64,000 nucleotides of DNA from Pseudomonadota bacterium (lineage in GTDB: Bacteria; Pseudomonadota; Alphaproteobacteria; Sphingomonadales; Sphingomonadaceae): positions 806,001 to 870,000 of the forward strand of contig JAFAFE010000006.1 in assembly GCA_023423655.1 (NCBI GenBank). Reading direction: 5' to 3'. The notes under the pieces were generated by a model. The model worked only from the letters and a program-made list of their open reading frames with translations, was not told the origin of the DNA and did not search any database. This document shows, piece after piece, positions 6,926-14,937 of the stretch. A program made the position numbers and the translations under genes. Position 1 is the first letter of the stretch. Each line of letters begins with the position of its first letter.

Positions 6926-8722
6926 ATGAACCAGCCCCGCACAGCCCTTGCGCTCAGCTTGGCCGCCTTGATGGCCACCCCCCTTATCGCACAAACCGCG
7001 CCCATCGAAGCCCCTCTCCCGCCTATTCTACCGTGGACAGGCGCGAGCGAGGCGCTGATCGCCAAGCCATCCGACCCGTGGATTACCCCCATCGAACAGA
7101 CCGGCTTTGTCGATACGCCCGATTATGCCGCGACCCGCGCATGGCTCGACAGGCTCGATGCCGCGTCCGATCTCGTCTCGGTCACTCCGTTCGGCACGTC
7201 CGCCGAAGGGCGCGCGCTTTATTATGTCAAAGCCTCGAAGGGCGGCGCGCGCAAGCCGGTGCTGCTGGTGCAAGCGGGCATCCATGCGGGCGAAATTGAC
7301 GGCAAGGATGCGGGGATGATGTTGCTGCGCGACATTGCGCTTCGCGGCAAAGACACATTGCTCGACAAGGTCGACCTTATCTTTGTGCCGATTTTCAACG
7401 TCGATGGTCATGAGCGCCGCTCGCGCTTCAACCGCCCCAACCAGCGCGGCCCGGAAAATATGGGCTGGCGCGCCACCGCGCAAAATCTCAATCTGAACCG
7501 CGATTATGGCAAGATGGACACGCCCGAAATGACGGCGATGATCGCGCTTATCAATAAGCTCGACCCGGCGCTCTATCTCGACCTGCATGTGACCGATGGC
7601 ACCGACTATCAATATGACATCACCTATGCCTTTTCGGGCTGGGACGGCAAATATGCGCAAAGCGAGGCGGTCGGCGCTTGGCTCAACAGCGGTTTCCGTC
7701 CCGCGATGGATGCGGCGCTTAAAAAGGCGGGGCATAAGCCGTTCACCTATGTGAATTCGATCGACAATCGCGACCCCGACAAGGGCATTTTGCATGGCGC
7801 AGACACCGCGCGCTTTTCGACCGGCTATGGCGACCGCCGCGTGGTGCCGACGGTCCTGCTTGAAACCCACAGCTTGAAACCCTATCGCCAGCGCGTGCTG
7901 GGCACCTATATTTTCATCGAACAGGCGCTGAAATCGGTGGCAAAGGATGCCGCGCGCATCGAAACGGCCAAGCGAGCCGACCGCGCCGCGCGCCCTGCCG
8001 AAATAATCCTGTCGTGGAAGGCGGACGAGAGCAAGCCGGTCAAGACCGTGCCTTTCCTGAGCGTTGCACATGAAAAATTTCGCTCGCCGGTGACGGGGCG
8101 CGACGAGATACGCTGGCTCGGCAAGCCGGTGACGGTGCAAATGCCGGTCTGGGGCGAAGTGCCTGCGGTCAAAACCGCGCTGCCGCTGGCATGGTGGGTA
8201 CCTGCAACCAAGCCCGACCTCATCAAGCGGCTCCAGCAGCACGGCATCGAAATGGGCGTGATCGCGACCCCGCAGGTGCTGGACCTCGACATGGTGCGCT
8301 TGGCCAATGTCAAAAATGGTCGCCCCAGCGAAGGGCATATCCCGCTCACCGCCGACTATACGCACGCACAGCGCCGCGTGACGATGCCCGAAGGGTCGGT
8401 GCGGATACCCGCCGACCAGCCTCTGTGGCGGATTGCCGCGGCCTTGCTCGAAGCGGAAAGCCCCGACAGTTTCCTGGCGTGGGGCTTTTTCCCCGAAATC
8501 CAGGGCCGCACCGAATATATGGAAAGCTATGCGATTGAACCGATGGCACAGAAAATGCTCGCCGCCGACCCCGCGCTCAAAGCGGCCTATGAGAAGAAAC
8601 TGGCCGAGGATGCCGCTTTCGCCAAGGACGCCAATGCGCGCCTCCAATGGTTCTACGAACGCTCGCCTTATTATGATGACCGCTATTTGCTCTATCCGGT
8701 CGGACGCGAGATGAAAAGATAA
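6926..8722 (+). CDS. Secreted M14 family zinc carboxypeptidase
   Basis: 598-residue periplasmic or secreted metallopeptidase. A signal peptide is visible (ALALSLAALMATPLIAQ, cleavage after about residue 22). The M14 zinc site is present: GIHAGEIDG gives His120 and Glu123, and LDLHVTDG gives His221; LLETHSL near residue 312 supplies the catalytic Glu position. The C-terminal third (from about 370) is an extra region without an obvious motif, seen in the large M14 proteins of sphingomonads. Peptide specificity is unknown. It is a stand-alone gene followed by a 180-bp inverted repeat. Confidence 0.87.
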   Translation: MNQPRTALALSLAALMATPLIAQTAPIEAPLPPILPWTGASEALIAKPSDPWITPIEQTGFVDTPDYAATRAWLDRLDAASDLVSVTPFGTSAEGRALYYVKASKGGARKPVLLVQAGIHAGEIDGKDAGMMLLRDIALRGKDTLLDKVDLIFVPIFNVDGHERRSRFNRPNQRGPENMGWRATAQNLNLNRDYGKMDTPEMTAMIALINKLDPALYLDLHVTDGTDYQYDITYAFSGWDGKYAQSEAVGAWLNSGFRPAMDAALKKAGHKPFTYVNSIDNRDPDKGILHGADTARFSTGYGDRRVVPTVLLETHSLKPYRQRVLGTYIFIEQALKSVAKDAARIETAKRADRAARPAEIILSWKADESKPVKTVPFLSVAHEKFRSPVTGRDEIRWLGKPVTVQMPVWGEVPAVKTALPLAWWVPATKPDLIKRLQQHGIEMGVIATPQVLDLDMVRLANVKNGRPSEGHIPLTADYTHAQRRVTMPEGSVRIPADQPLWRIAAALLEAESPDSFLAWGFFPEIQGRTEYMESYAIEPMAQKMLAADPALKAAYEKKLAEDAAFAKDANARLQWFYERSPYYDDRYLLYPVGREMKR

Positions 8723-8743
8723 CGAGGACAGGGGTGCTACGCG

Positions 8744-8925
8744 ATCCTTCTCCCTTGATGGGAGAAGGATGCGAAGACTTGGCAGCTTGCTGCCTAGTCG
8801 AAGCTGGATGAGGGTGTCCTCTCCGTCTGACGCTGCGTTTGGCTGATAGCGCACCCTCATCCAACTGCGCGTAAGCTCGTTCCTCGCTAACGCTCCATAT
8901 CCTTCTCCCATCAAGGGAGAAGGAT
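8744..8925. repeat. Paired palindromic repeat, ATCCTTCTCCC type
   Basis: Two hairpin units, ATCCTTCTCCC-ttgat-GGGAGAAGGAT (8744-8770) and its near copy with loop atcaa (8899-8925), face each other and enclose a 128-nt spacer whose halves are also partly complementary (GCTGGATGAGGGTG against CACCCTCATCCA). Copies of the same family occur at 12864-13049 and, as a solo unit, at 24600-24628. It probably ends transcription of the M14 gene. Confidence 0.75.
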
Positions 8926-9003
8926 GTAAGGTGTAACAAAACTGACCTTTCCTTGTGCAAGGGACCGCTTAAACCCTCCAGAATTTGAAGAAAGATCTAC
9001 CCC

Positions 9004-10413
9004 ATGCTCGCCCAACCCGTGCCGACCCGCCGCCAATTCCTTGGCCTCACCTCCACCGCTTTTGCGGGGCTGGCGCTGTCGGGTTGTGCGGCGACGGTGG
9101 CGGGTAACAGCACCTCCGGCATCGCGGGGCAGACTATCCACGGCTATGGTCCGCTCATTCCCGATCCGGCGGGGCTGTTCGATTTGCCGCAAGGCTTTCG
9201 CTATCAGGTGATTTCGTCCTTCGGCGATGCGATGAGCGACGGGCATCATGTCCCGGACCGCGCCGATGGCATGGGCTGTTTCGGCTATGACAGCGACCGC
9301 GTGCTGCTGGTGCGCAACCATGAACTGAAGGTCGGCCATGTCAAGGATGGCGCACTGCGCACCGCCGGGCGCACATTGGCTGGAGCCTATGATGTGCTGG
9401 ACGATGGCAGCGCGATTCCGGGCGGCACCACGACGATGATCTATAATCTCAAGACCGGACGGCTGGAGGAGCAATGGCTGAGCCTCACCGGCACGATCCG
9501 CAACTGTTCGGGCGGGATTACACCGTGGGGGAGCTGGCTCACCTGCGAGGAAGATCTGACCCGTGCGGGGCAAGGCGTCAAACAGGATCATGGCTGGGTG
9601 TTCGAAGTGCCCGCGCGCACGAAAGGCTTGGTCGAAGCGGTGCCTTTGAAAGATATGGGCCGGTTCAACCATGAAGCGGTCGCGGTCGATCCGGCGACCG
9701 GCATCGTTTATCTCACCGAAGATCGCGAGGACGGATTGCTCTATCGCTTCCTCCCCAATGCCAAGGGCGAACTGGCCAAAGGCGGTAAATTGCAGGCGCT
9801 CGCATTTGAAGATAGCGCCATCCGCGACAGCCGTAATTTTTCAGGCAGCACAATTGCGGTGCAACAACGCCTCAAAACGCGCTGGGCTGATTTGGACACC
9901 CCCCACGCCCCCGATGATGACTTGCGGCAGCGCGGTGCGGCCAAGGGCGCGGCTCTGTTCGCGCGCGGCGAGGGCATCCATTATGGCGTCGGCGCGGACG
10001 GGCGCGGCGAGGTGTATTTCTGCTGCACCTCCGGCGGCGCGGCCAAGTTGGGGCAGATTATGCGCTATCGCCTGTCGCGCTTTGAAGGGCAGACAGGCGA
10101 AACATCCGAACCCGGCACGCTCGACATTTTCGTGGAATCGACCGGCAAGGCGATGCTCGATTATGCCGACAATTTGACGGTAGGCCCCGGTGGCCATCTG
10201 ATTGTGTGCGAGGACCAATATACCGATGTCGTCGATAATCGTTTGCGCGGCGTCACCCCGCGCGGGGAGGTTTACGGCTTTGCGCGCCTCAAAGCCCAAT
10301 CCGAACTCGCCGGTGCCTGCTTCTCCCCCGATGGTGGCACGATGTTCGTCAACATTTACAGCCCCGGCAAGACCTTGGCGATCACAGGACCGTGGGGGCA
10401 GTTTCGGGGATAA
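9004..10413 (+). CDS. PhoX-family (DUF839) Tat-exported protein
   Basis: 469 residues. The N-terminus has a twin-arginine signal, TRRQFLGL at residues 8-15, followed by a hydrophobic stretch ending in a lipobox-like ALSGC (Cys28), so the folded protein is probably exported by Tat and may be lipid-anchored. The body is of the PhoX/DUF839 type: DGMGCFGYDSDRVLLVRNHE, NCSGGITPWGSWLTCEE and GRFNHEAVAVDPATGIVYLTED are the conserved blocks, the last two supplying Glu and Cys ligands near the metal centre. PhoX enzymes are Ca/Fe-dependent phosphatases, but many DUF839 proteins have no proven activity, so phosphatase is a family-level suggestion. Confidence 0.85.
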   Translation: MLAQPVPTRRQFLGLTSTAFAGLALSGCAATVAGNSTSGIAGQTIHGYGPLIPDPAGLFDLPQGFRYQVISSFGDAMSDGHHVPDRADGMGCFGYDSDRVLLVRNHELKVGHVKDGALRTAGRTLAGAYDVLDDGSAIPGGTTTMIYNLKTGRLEEQWLSLTGTIRNCSGGITPWGSWLTCEEDLTRAGQGVKQDHGWVFEVPARTKGLVEAVPLKDMGRFNHEAVAVDPATGIVYLTEDREDGLLYRFLPNAKGELAKGGKLQALAFEDSAIRDSRNFSGSTIAVQQRLKTRWADLDTPHAPDDDLRQRGAAKGAALFARGEGIHYGVGADGRGEVYFCCTSGGAAKLGQIMRYRLSRFEGQTGETSEPGTLDIFVESTGKAMLDYADNLTVGPGGHLIVCEDQYTDVVDNRLRGVTPRGEVYGFARLKAQSELAGACFSPDGGTMFVNIYSPGKTLAITGPWGQFRG

Positions 10414-10416
10414 TAA

Positions 10417-10731
10417 TTAAAAGTCTTTGCTTCTAATTATTCCAAAATATTCCCACGGGTCGACAGCACCAACAAGTAGCGCGATATGATCTCCTGTCGG
10501 GCCGTCCGTGTTTTCCCAACCGTTAGGTGAAAGTGCCTCTATAATCTCGATGCTAGGCCCAGTCATAAAAATGGTTCCTTCTGCGTCACCGGGAATACTT
10601 TGAATGAACATTGCAAGATTTTCTGGTGCACCTAGGTTTAACTGTAACTCTGCAAATTGATCTTGTAAGATTTGCCACTCATTGAGTGGCATCTTTTTGC
10701 TACGCCATTGAATTTTCGACATACTGTTCAT
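10417..10731 (-). CDS. Hypothetical protein, AT-rich gene
   Basis: 104 residues, acidic, without signal peptide or membrane helix (SKIQWRSKKMPLNEWQ, then EGTIFMTGPSIEIIEALSPNGWE). I do not recognise a family. The ATG at 10731 begins 4 nt after the stop codon of the amidohydrolase gene and is preceded by GGGGAGTGAAG, so it is translated from the same mRNA. Base use differs sharply from the neighbours: many A/T-ending codons (AAA, ATT, TTT, CTT) in a region otherwise GC-rich, suggesting recent acquisition. It converges on phoX with only 3 nt between the stops; an AATAATTA/TAATTATT inverted repeat spans the junction. Confidence 0.7.
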   Translation of the reverse strand: MNSMSKIQWRSKKMPLNEWQILQDQFAELQLNLGAPENLAMFIQSIPGDAEGTIFMTGPSIEIIEALSPNGWENTDGPTGDHIALLVGAVDPWEYFGIIRSKDF

Positions 10732-10735
10732 TTCT

Positions 10736-12802
10736 TCACTCCCCGCTCACCTTCGGCTTGGTCGCGAACGGTTGCACGCCAAACGCCGGATAGGCTTCGG
10801 GCGGATAATAAAAAGTCCCGTTTTTGGCGACCATGCGGATGGACTTGATCGCTTTCAAATCCTTGGTCGGATCGCCCGCGACAAGGAAGAAATCGGCGAG
10901 TTTGCCTTGCGCGATACTCCCCAATTGCGTGCCTTGGCCGAGATAATCGGCCGAGCCTTGGGTGGCCATTTTGAGCACTTCGGCGGGGGTGAATCCCGCC
11001 TTGGTGTATAGCTCCAGCTCGCGGTGATACATGAACGAGCCGCCGAGATCAGTGCCCGGCAAAATGGTCACGCCCTTGTCGTGGAGCAGCTTCACTGTCC
11101 CCAAAATCTTGGTGAAGGCCGTGCGATAGGCCTTGTCGTCGGCTGGGCCTGCCACATCGACCATCGCTTTCAACATGCCGCGGCGCGTGCCGACGGGGAG
11201 ATGCTCGATATAATCGGTCGCGCCCGGCGGCACATGGCCATCGCGGTTGCTGGTCAGCATCTCATGGATTTCCAGCGTCGGGTCGATCGCCTTCTTGCCC
11301 TTGACCATGATGTCGATGGTCTTGGCGACCTTGGGATCATTCAGGTCGAAATTTTCAAACCGTTTAAGCGCGGTAAGGCGCAACAATTGCCGCGTATCCT
11401 CGCCCGGTTTCAGCACCCAGCTTAGCATGAACTGGTTGATATGTGTCATTTCGTCATAGCCGGCTTCGAGCATCTGGTCGGTGGTCGCAAAAGCGGGGAC
11501 ATGGCCGGTCACTTTGAGCCCGCGTTCATGCGCGCGCTTGATCATCGCGGGCACCCATTCGGGGTTGATACTATTATAGATTTTAATGCCCCAATAGCCG
11601 CCACCCGGCGCATTTTTCTGGTCGGCATACCAATCGACCGCTTTCACCGCCGCGTCCTCGCTGTCCGCAAGGATGCCATTGTTCGAACTATAGGGGCTTT
11701 TGCCTTCGATAAAGCCTTCGCGGGTGATGCGCGGGCCCGCAATCTCGCCCTTGTCGATGCGGGTGATGAGCGTGTCCAGTACATCATTGCGGTTGCCCTT
11801 GTCGCGCACGCTGGTAATCCCTGCGAGCACATTGAGCATCGCGTCATTCTGCCCGATATGGCCGTGCATCTCATAAAGGCCGGGGACAAGCGTGCCGCCT
11901 TCGCCGTCAATCGTGACGGCCCCGGCGGTCTTGGCCCCTACCGCGCGGATGGCGGCAATCTTATTGTCTTGAACCAACACCGACACCGGGCCGGAAAGCG
12001 CCTGTTTGGCAGGGTCGAACAGCCGCACATTGTCGATTAGCACGGGCTTGGCATAGCGATGCGCGAACTGTTGTTGCAAACGGCCAAAGCGTTCGGCCTC
12101 CCATTTTTCGGCAAGCCCGCGCAGCCTTTTATCTTCGCCCTCATAGCCTTCGCGCACGAGCAGAAAACCGGGAGAAGCAATGCCGAACAAATCGCCCTTG
12201 GCATCGAGCAATACGGTCTGCGGGTCCATGTCGATGCCGGTGAGATCATAGGCGGTAACCGCAAGCGGTCCGCCGGTGCCAGCAACATTGAGTGTCTCGC
12301 CCTTGGTGAGTTTCAACGTGCCGCCGGGGAGCGCGGGGATCGACTGGTCACTATCCTTCATAAGCGCGCGGGCATAAAGGCCGAGCGACCAAGGACTGGC
12401 CGATTGCGCGACATAAAGCGACGGTTCTTTGACGGTCGCGGTTTGCGGCCCCGCCGCGTCGGTCCAACTGGCGGCTTGCCCTGCGAGCGCGAAATTTTCC
12501 GCGACCTTGCTGCCGAAAGTGGTCGCCCCCGATACGCTCCACGCGGTGGGGAGGCCATTGGCGTTGACGCTCACCTCTTCCTTGATGGTAGGCCCGCGCC
12601 CGTTATTTTTAATATCGAAATCAATCTTGGTCTTGCCCGCATCATCGGTGTCGGCATTGAGATGCCCGACCTTTTTGTCCTGGATGATAACCACATAGCG
12701 TTCGGCCTTGGCAGCAAGCGCGGGGGTGGCAAAAAGGCTGGTCGATACCAGCGCGGCGAAGAGGGCAGCGGCCCGGCGGTGAGTCTGTTGCATGGCCGCC
12801 AT
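10736..12802 (-). CDS. Secreted amidohydrolase-family protein
   Basis: 688 residues with a signal peptide (LFAALVSTSLFATPALA). Residues 30 to about 230 are a beta-rich N-terminal region; from about 245 (VLIDNVRLFDP) a metal-dependent amidohydrolase domain follows, with the metal-binding LYEMHGHIG, GHVPAF and late GTDLGG motifs and the closing LADFFLVAGDP typical of imidazolonepropionase/prolidase-like amidohydrolases. The reaction is probably hydrolysis of a peptide or cyclic amide in the periplasm, but the substrate is unknown. ATG 12802 or 12793 could start it; no strong Shine-Dalgarno decides. The AT-rich gene at 10417 is its downstream partner. Confidence 0.86.
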   Translation of the reverse strand: MAAMQQTHRRAAALFAALVSTSLFATPALAAKAERYVVIIQDKKVGHLNADTDDAGKTKIDFDIKNNGRGPTIKEEVSVNANGLPTAWSVSGATTFGSKVAENFALAGQAASWTDAAGPQTATVKEPSLYVAQSASPWSLGLYARALMKDSDQSIPALPGGTLKLTKGETLNVAGTGGPLAVTAYDLTGIDMDPQTVLLDAKGDLFGIASPGFLLVREGYEGEDKRLRGLAEKWEAERFGRLQQQFAHRYAKPVLIDNVRLFDPAKQALSGPVSVLVQDNKIAAIRAVGAKTAGAVTIDGEGGTLVPGLYEMHGHIGQNDAMLNVLAGITSVRDKGNRNDVLDTLITRIDKGEIAGPRITREGFIEGKSPYSSNNGILADSEDAAVKAVDWYADQKNAPGGGYWGIKIYNSINPEWVPAMIKRAHERGLKVTGHVPAFATTDQMLEAGYDEMTHINQFMLSWVLKPGEDTRQLLRLTALKRFENFDLNDPKVAKTIDIMVKGKKAIDPTLEIHEMLTSNRDGHVPPGATDYIEHLPVGTRRGMLKAMVDVAGPADDKAYRTAFTKILGTVKLLHDKGVTILPGTDLGGSFMYHRELELYTKAGFTPAEVLKMATQGSADYLGQGTQLGSIAQGKLADFFLVAGDPTKDLKAIKSIRMVAKNGTFYYPPEAYPAFGVQPFATKPKVSGE

Positions 12803-12863
12803 GCTGGCACGGTAAAAGCGCGGTGGGAAGGGGGGAAATGGGGGGGGTGGGGGCGCAAAAATG

Positions 12864-13049
12864 GCCCCTCTCCCCTTGTGGGAGAGGGTTGCGCAGACTT
12901 GCGAACGTGTTCGCTAGTCGAAGCTGGGTGAGGGGTGAGCGATTGCAAAGCAATCGCGCGAGGCCTAGGCCTCGCTTACCCCTCATCCAAGTCCGGCTAG
13001 GCGCTTGCACGCCAAGCCTTCCTATCCTTCTCCCACAAGGGGAGAAGGT
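12864..13049. repeat. Paired palindromic repeat, CCTTCTCCC type (second copy)
   Basis: Arms CCTCTCCCCTTGTGGGAGAGG near 12868-12888 and CCTTCTCCCACAAGGGGAGAAGG at 13026-13048 are each hairpins and together form a long inverted repeat, with an internal AGTCGAAGCTGGGTGAGGGG / CCCCTCATCCA pair and a small palindrome GCGAGGCCTAGGCCTCGC. It is the same family as 8744-8925. It fills the gap between the amidohydrolase start and the aminotransferase stop. Confidence 0.72.
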
Positions 13050-13080
13050 TTGGCAGCAAGGGGCGACGGGGAAGGGGACG

Positions 13081-14295
13081 TTACTTCAACGCCGCGCAGG
13101 CGCGTTGAATCCTTGTGCAGGCTTCCTTCAATACGCTTTCCGATGTCGCATAGCTGATCCGGAAGGCAGGTGATAAGCCGAACGCCGATCCCGCAACCGC
13201 TGCCACCTGAACGCTGTCGAGGAAATAGTCGATCAAGTCGTCGTCACTCTTGATGACCTTGCCGTCGGGCGTGGTTTTGCCCATCAATTCGCTCGCATCC
13301 GGATAGACATAGAAAGCGCCTTCCGGGGTCGGGCAATGGAGGCCCGGCGCATCGTTGAGCATGGCGACCACCATGTCGCGGCGCTTTTCAAACGCTTCGT
13401 TGCGTTCTTCGAGGAAATCCTGCGGACCGGTGAGCGCGGCTGTGGCGGCGGCTTGCGATATCGAACAGGGGTTCGATGTCGATTGCGATTGCAGCATCGC
13501 CATCGCCTTGATGAGCCATTCCGGCCCGCCCGCATAACCGATACGCCAGCCGGTCATCGCATAGGCTTTGGAACAGCCATTCATGGTCAAGGTGCGGTCG
13601 TACAAATCGGGGCACACTTGCGCGATCGTCTTGAACGGCGTCGGCGCATACCAGACATGTTCATACATATCATCGGTGAGGATCATCACATGCGGATGAC
13701 GGCGCAACACTTCGCCCAGCGCCGCCAATTCTTCTTCCTCATAAGCCGCGCCCGAAGGGTTGGACGGCGAATTCAGAAGCAGCCAGCGCGTTTTGGGCGT
13801 AATCGCTTTTTCAAGCTGTTCGGGCAGCATCCGGTAAAGCTGGTTGGCATTGGCCTTGACGATAACAGGCGTGGCACCGGTGAACGCAACAATATCGGGA
13901 TAACTCACCCAATAAGGCGCGGGGATGATAACCTCGTCGCCCTTGTTGCAGGTCGCGACCAGCGCGTTGAACAAAGTATGCTTGCCGCCGACATTCACCG
14001 TGATTTGGCTGCGCGTATAAGCAAGGTCATTGTCGCGCTTGAACTTGGCGATGATCGCATCCTTCAATTCGGGCGTGCCATCGACATTGGTATATTTGGT
14101 TTTTCCTGCGCGGATCGCGGCAATCGCGGCTTCCTTGACGAAATCGGGTGTGTCGAAATCGGGCTCCCCCGCCGACAAGCCGATCACATCGACGCCCTTC
14201 GCCTTCAATTCCGCCACCCGCTGGGTCATCGCCAAGGTCGGCGACGGTTTGATACGCTCAAGAGCCTTGGAAAGCTGTTCAATATCGGCGGACAT
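13081..14295 (-). CDS. aatA: Aspartate aminotransferase-type class I PLP enzyme
   Basis: 404-residue PLP-dependent transaminase, fold type I, Ib subgroup. GLSAGEPDFDTP near the N-terminus, NSPSNPSG (Asn binding the PLP ring oxygen) at about 175-182, and NGCSKAYAMTGWRIGY with the Schiff-base Lys243 are diagnostic; FRISYA near the C-terminus holds the carboxylate-binding Arg. In alphaproteobacteria such enzymes interconvert aspartate and oxaloacetate and some also act on prephenate. Transcribed alone; upstream 14296-14424 shows no recognisable site. Confidence 0.92.
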   Translation of the reverse strand: MSADIEQLSKALERIKPSPTLAMTQRVAELKAKGVDVIGLSAGEPDFDTPDFVKEAAIAAIRAGKTKYTNVDGTPELKDAIIAKFKRDNDLAYTRSQITVNVGGKHTLFNALVATCNKGDEVIIPAPYWVSYPDIVAFTGATPVIVKANANQLYRMLPEQLEKAITPKTRWLLLNSPSNPSGAAYEEEELAALGEVLRRHPHVMILTDDMYEHVWYAPTPFKTIAQVCPDLYDRTLTMNGCSKAYAMTGWRIGYAGGPEWLIKAMAMLQSQSTSNPCSISQAAATAALTGPQDFLEERNEAFEKRRDMVVAMLNDAPGLHCPTPEGAFYVYPDASELMGKTTPDGKVIKSDDDLIDYFLDSVQVAAVAGSAFGLSPAFRISYATSESVLKEACTRIQRACAALK

Positions 14296-14424
14296 GCGCG
14301 GGGTCGCTCCTTATCGGCTGGGGTAATGGACATGTGCAGGATGCGAAGGCTCCTTAACCAGCGCTGCGGACGAGAGCAAGGCGGGAGAAGGTTGCAGGGG
14401 TAACGGTTTTGGGAGAAGCGGGGC

Positions 14425-14937
14425 TTATTCCGTTTTATAGTCCGCCATCGCTTTGCGCCCGACTTCGACTAAGTTTTTATTTGTCGCACGGACGGTGGGT
14501 CTGTTTGCGATAGGGCCGCACACAAAATCATAGACTTTTTGGGAACCTTTATCCGCCTTGGGCGGGGCCAGCGGTTCGGCGAGAGGGAGGGATTCAATGA
14601 CGCGTCCATCTTGTCCTAACGCCGTGGCCGATCGGATGCCGACCCTTTTCCCGGCACAATCCACCAATGCTTCAACTTCACCCCTCTCGATGCCGGGAGC
14701 AACTTCGCCGGGAGCATCCTCGAAAACTTTATCTTTGGGGGCAATGAATGTGACGCGCACTTTCATGATCATATCGTTCTCGCGTTGAATGTCATCGGAA
14801 ATGAATGCGGCAAGATCGGTTTTTACATCGATAAGATACCATGTCGCATTTTCGGCGGCCACGACGGGAGCGGCCGGAGCGATGGCAAGGGCTGTGCTCA
14901 AGAGGGTGAGAAGGGGCAATGTTCCTAGACGTTTCAT
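14425..14937 (-). CDS. Hypothetical secreted protein
   Basis: 170 residues with a clear signal peptide (LPLLTLLSTALAIAPAAPVVA). The mature part has two Cys (ALVDCAGKRVG, YDFVCGPIA) that could form a disulfide, and a beta-rich look (NATWYLIDVKTD). I do not recognise a family. Its ATG overlaps the pabBC stop in an ATGA arrangement, so it is translated from the same mRNA, although no functional link with folate synthesis is apparent. Confidence 0.75.
   Translation of the reverse strand: MKRLGTLPLLTLLSTALAIAPAAPVVAAENATWYLIDVKTDLAAFISDDIQRENDMIMKVRVTFIAPKDKVFEDAPGEVAPGIERGEVEALVDCAGKRVGIRSATALGQDGRVIESLPLAEPLAPPKADKGSQKVYDFVCGPIANRPTVRATNKNLVEVGRKAMADYKTE

Noticed and set aside
7028..8914. 628-codon open frame opposite the M14 peptidase gene
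   Set aside because: Antisense shadow; the plus-strand gene has a signal peptide and zinc ligands, this frame has neither.
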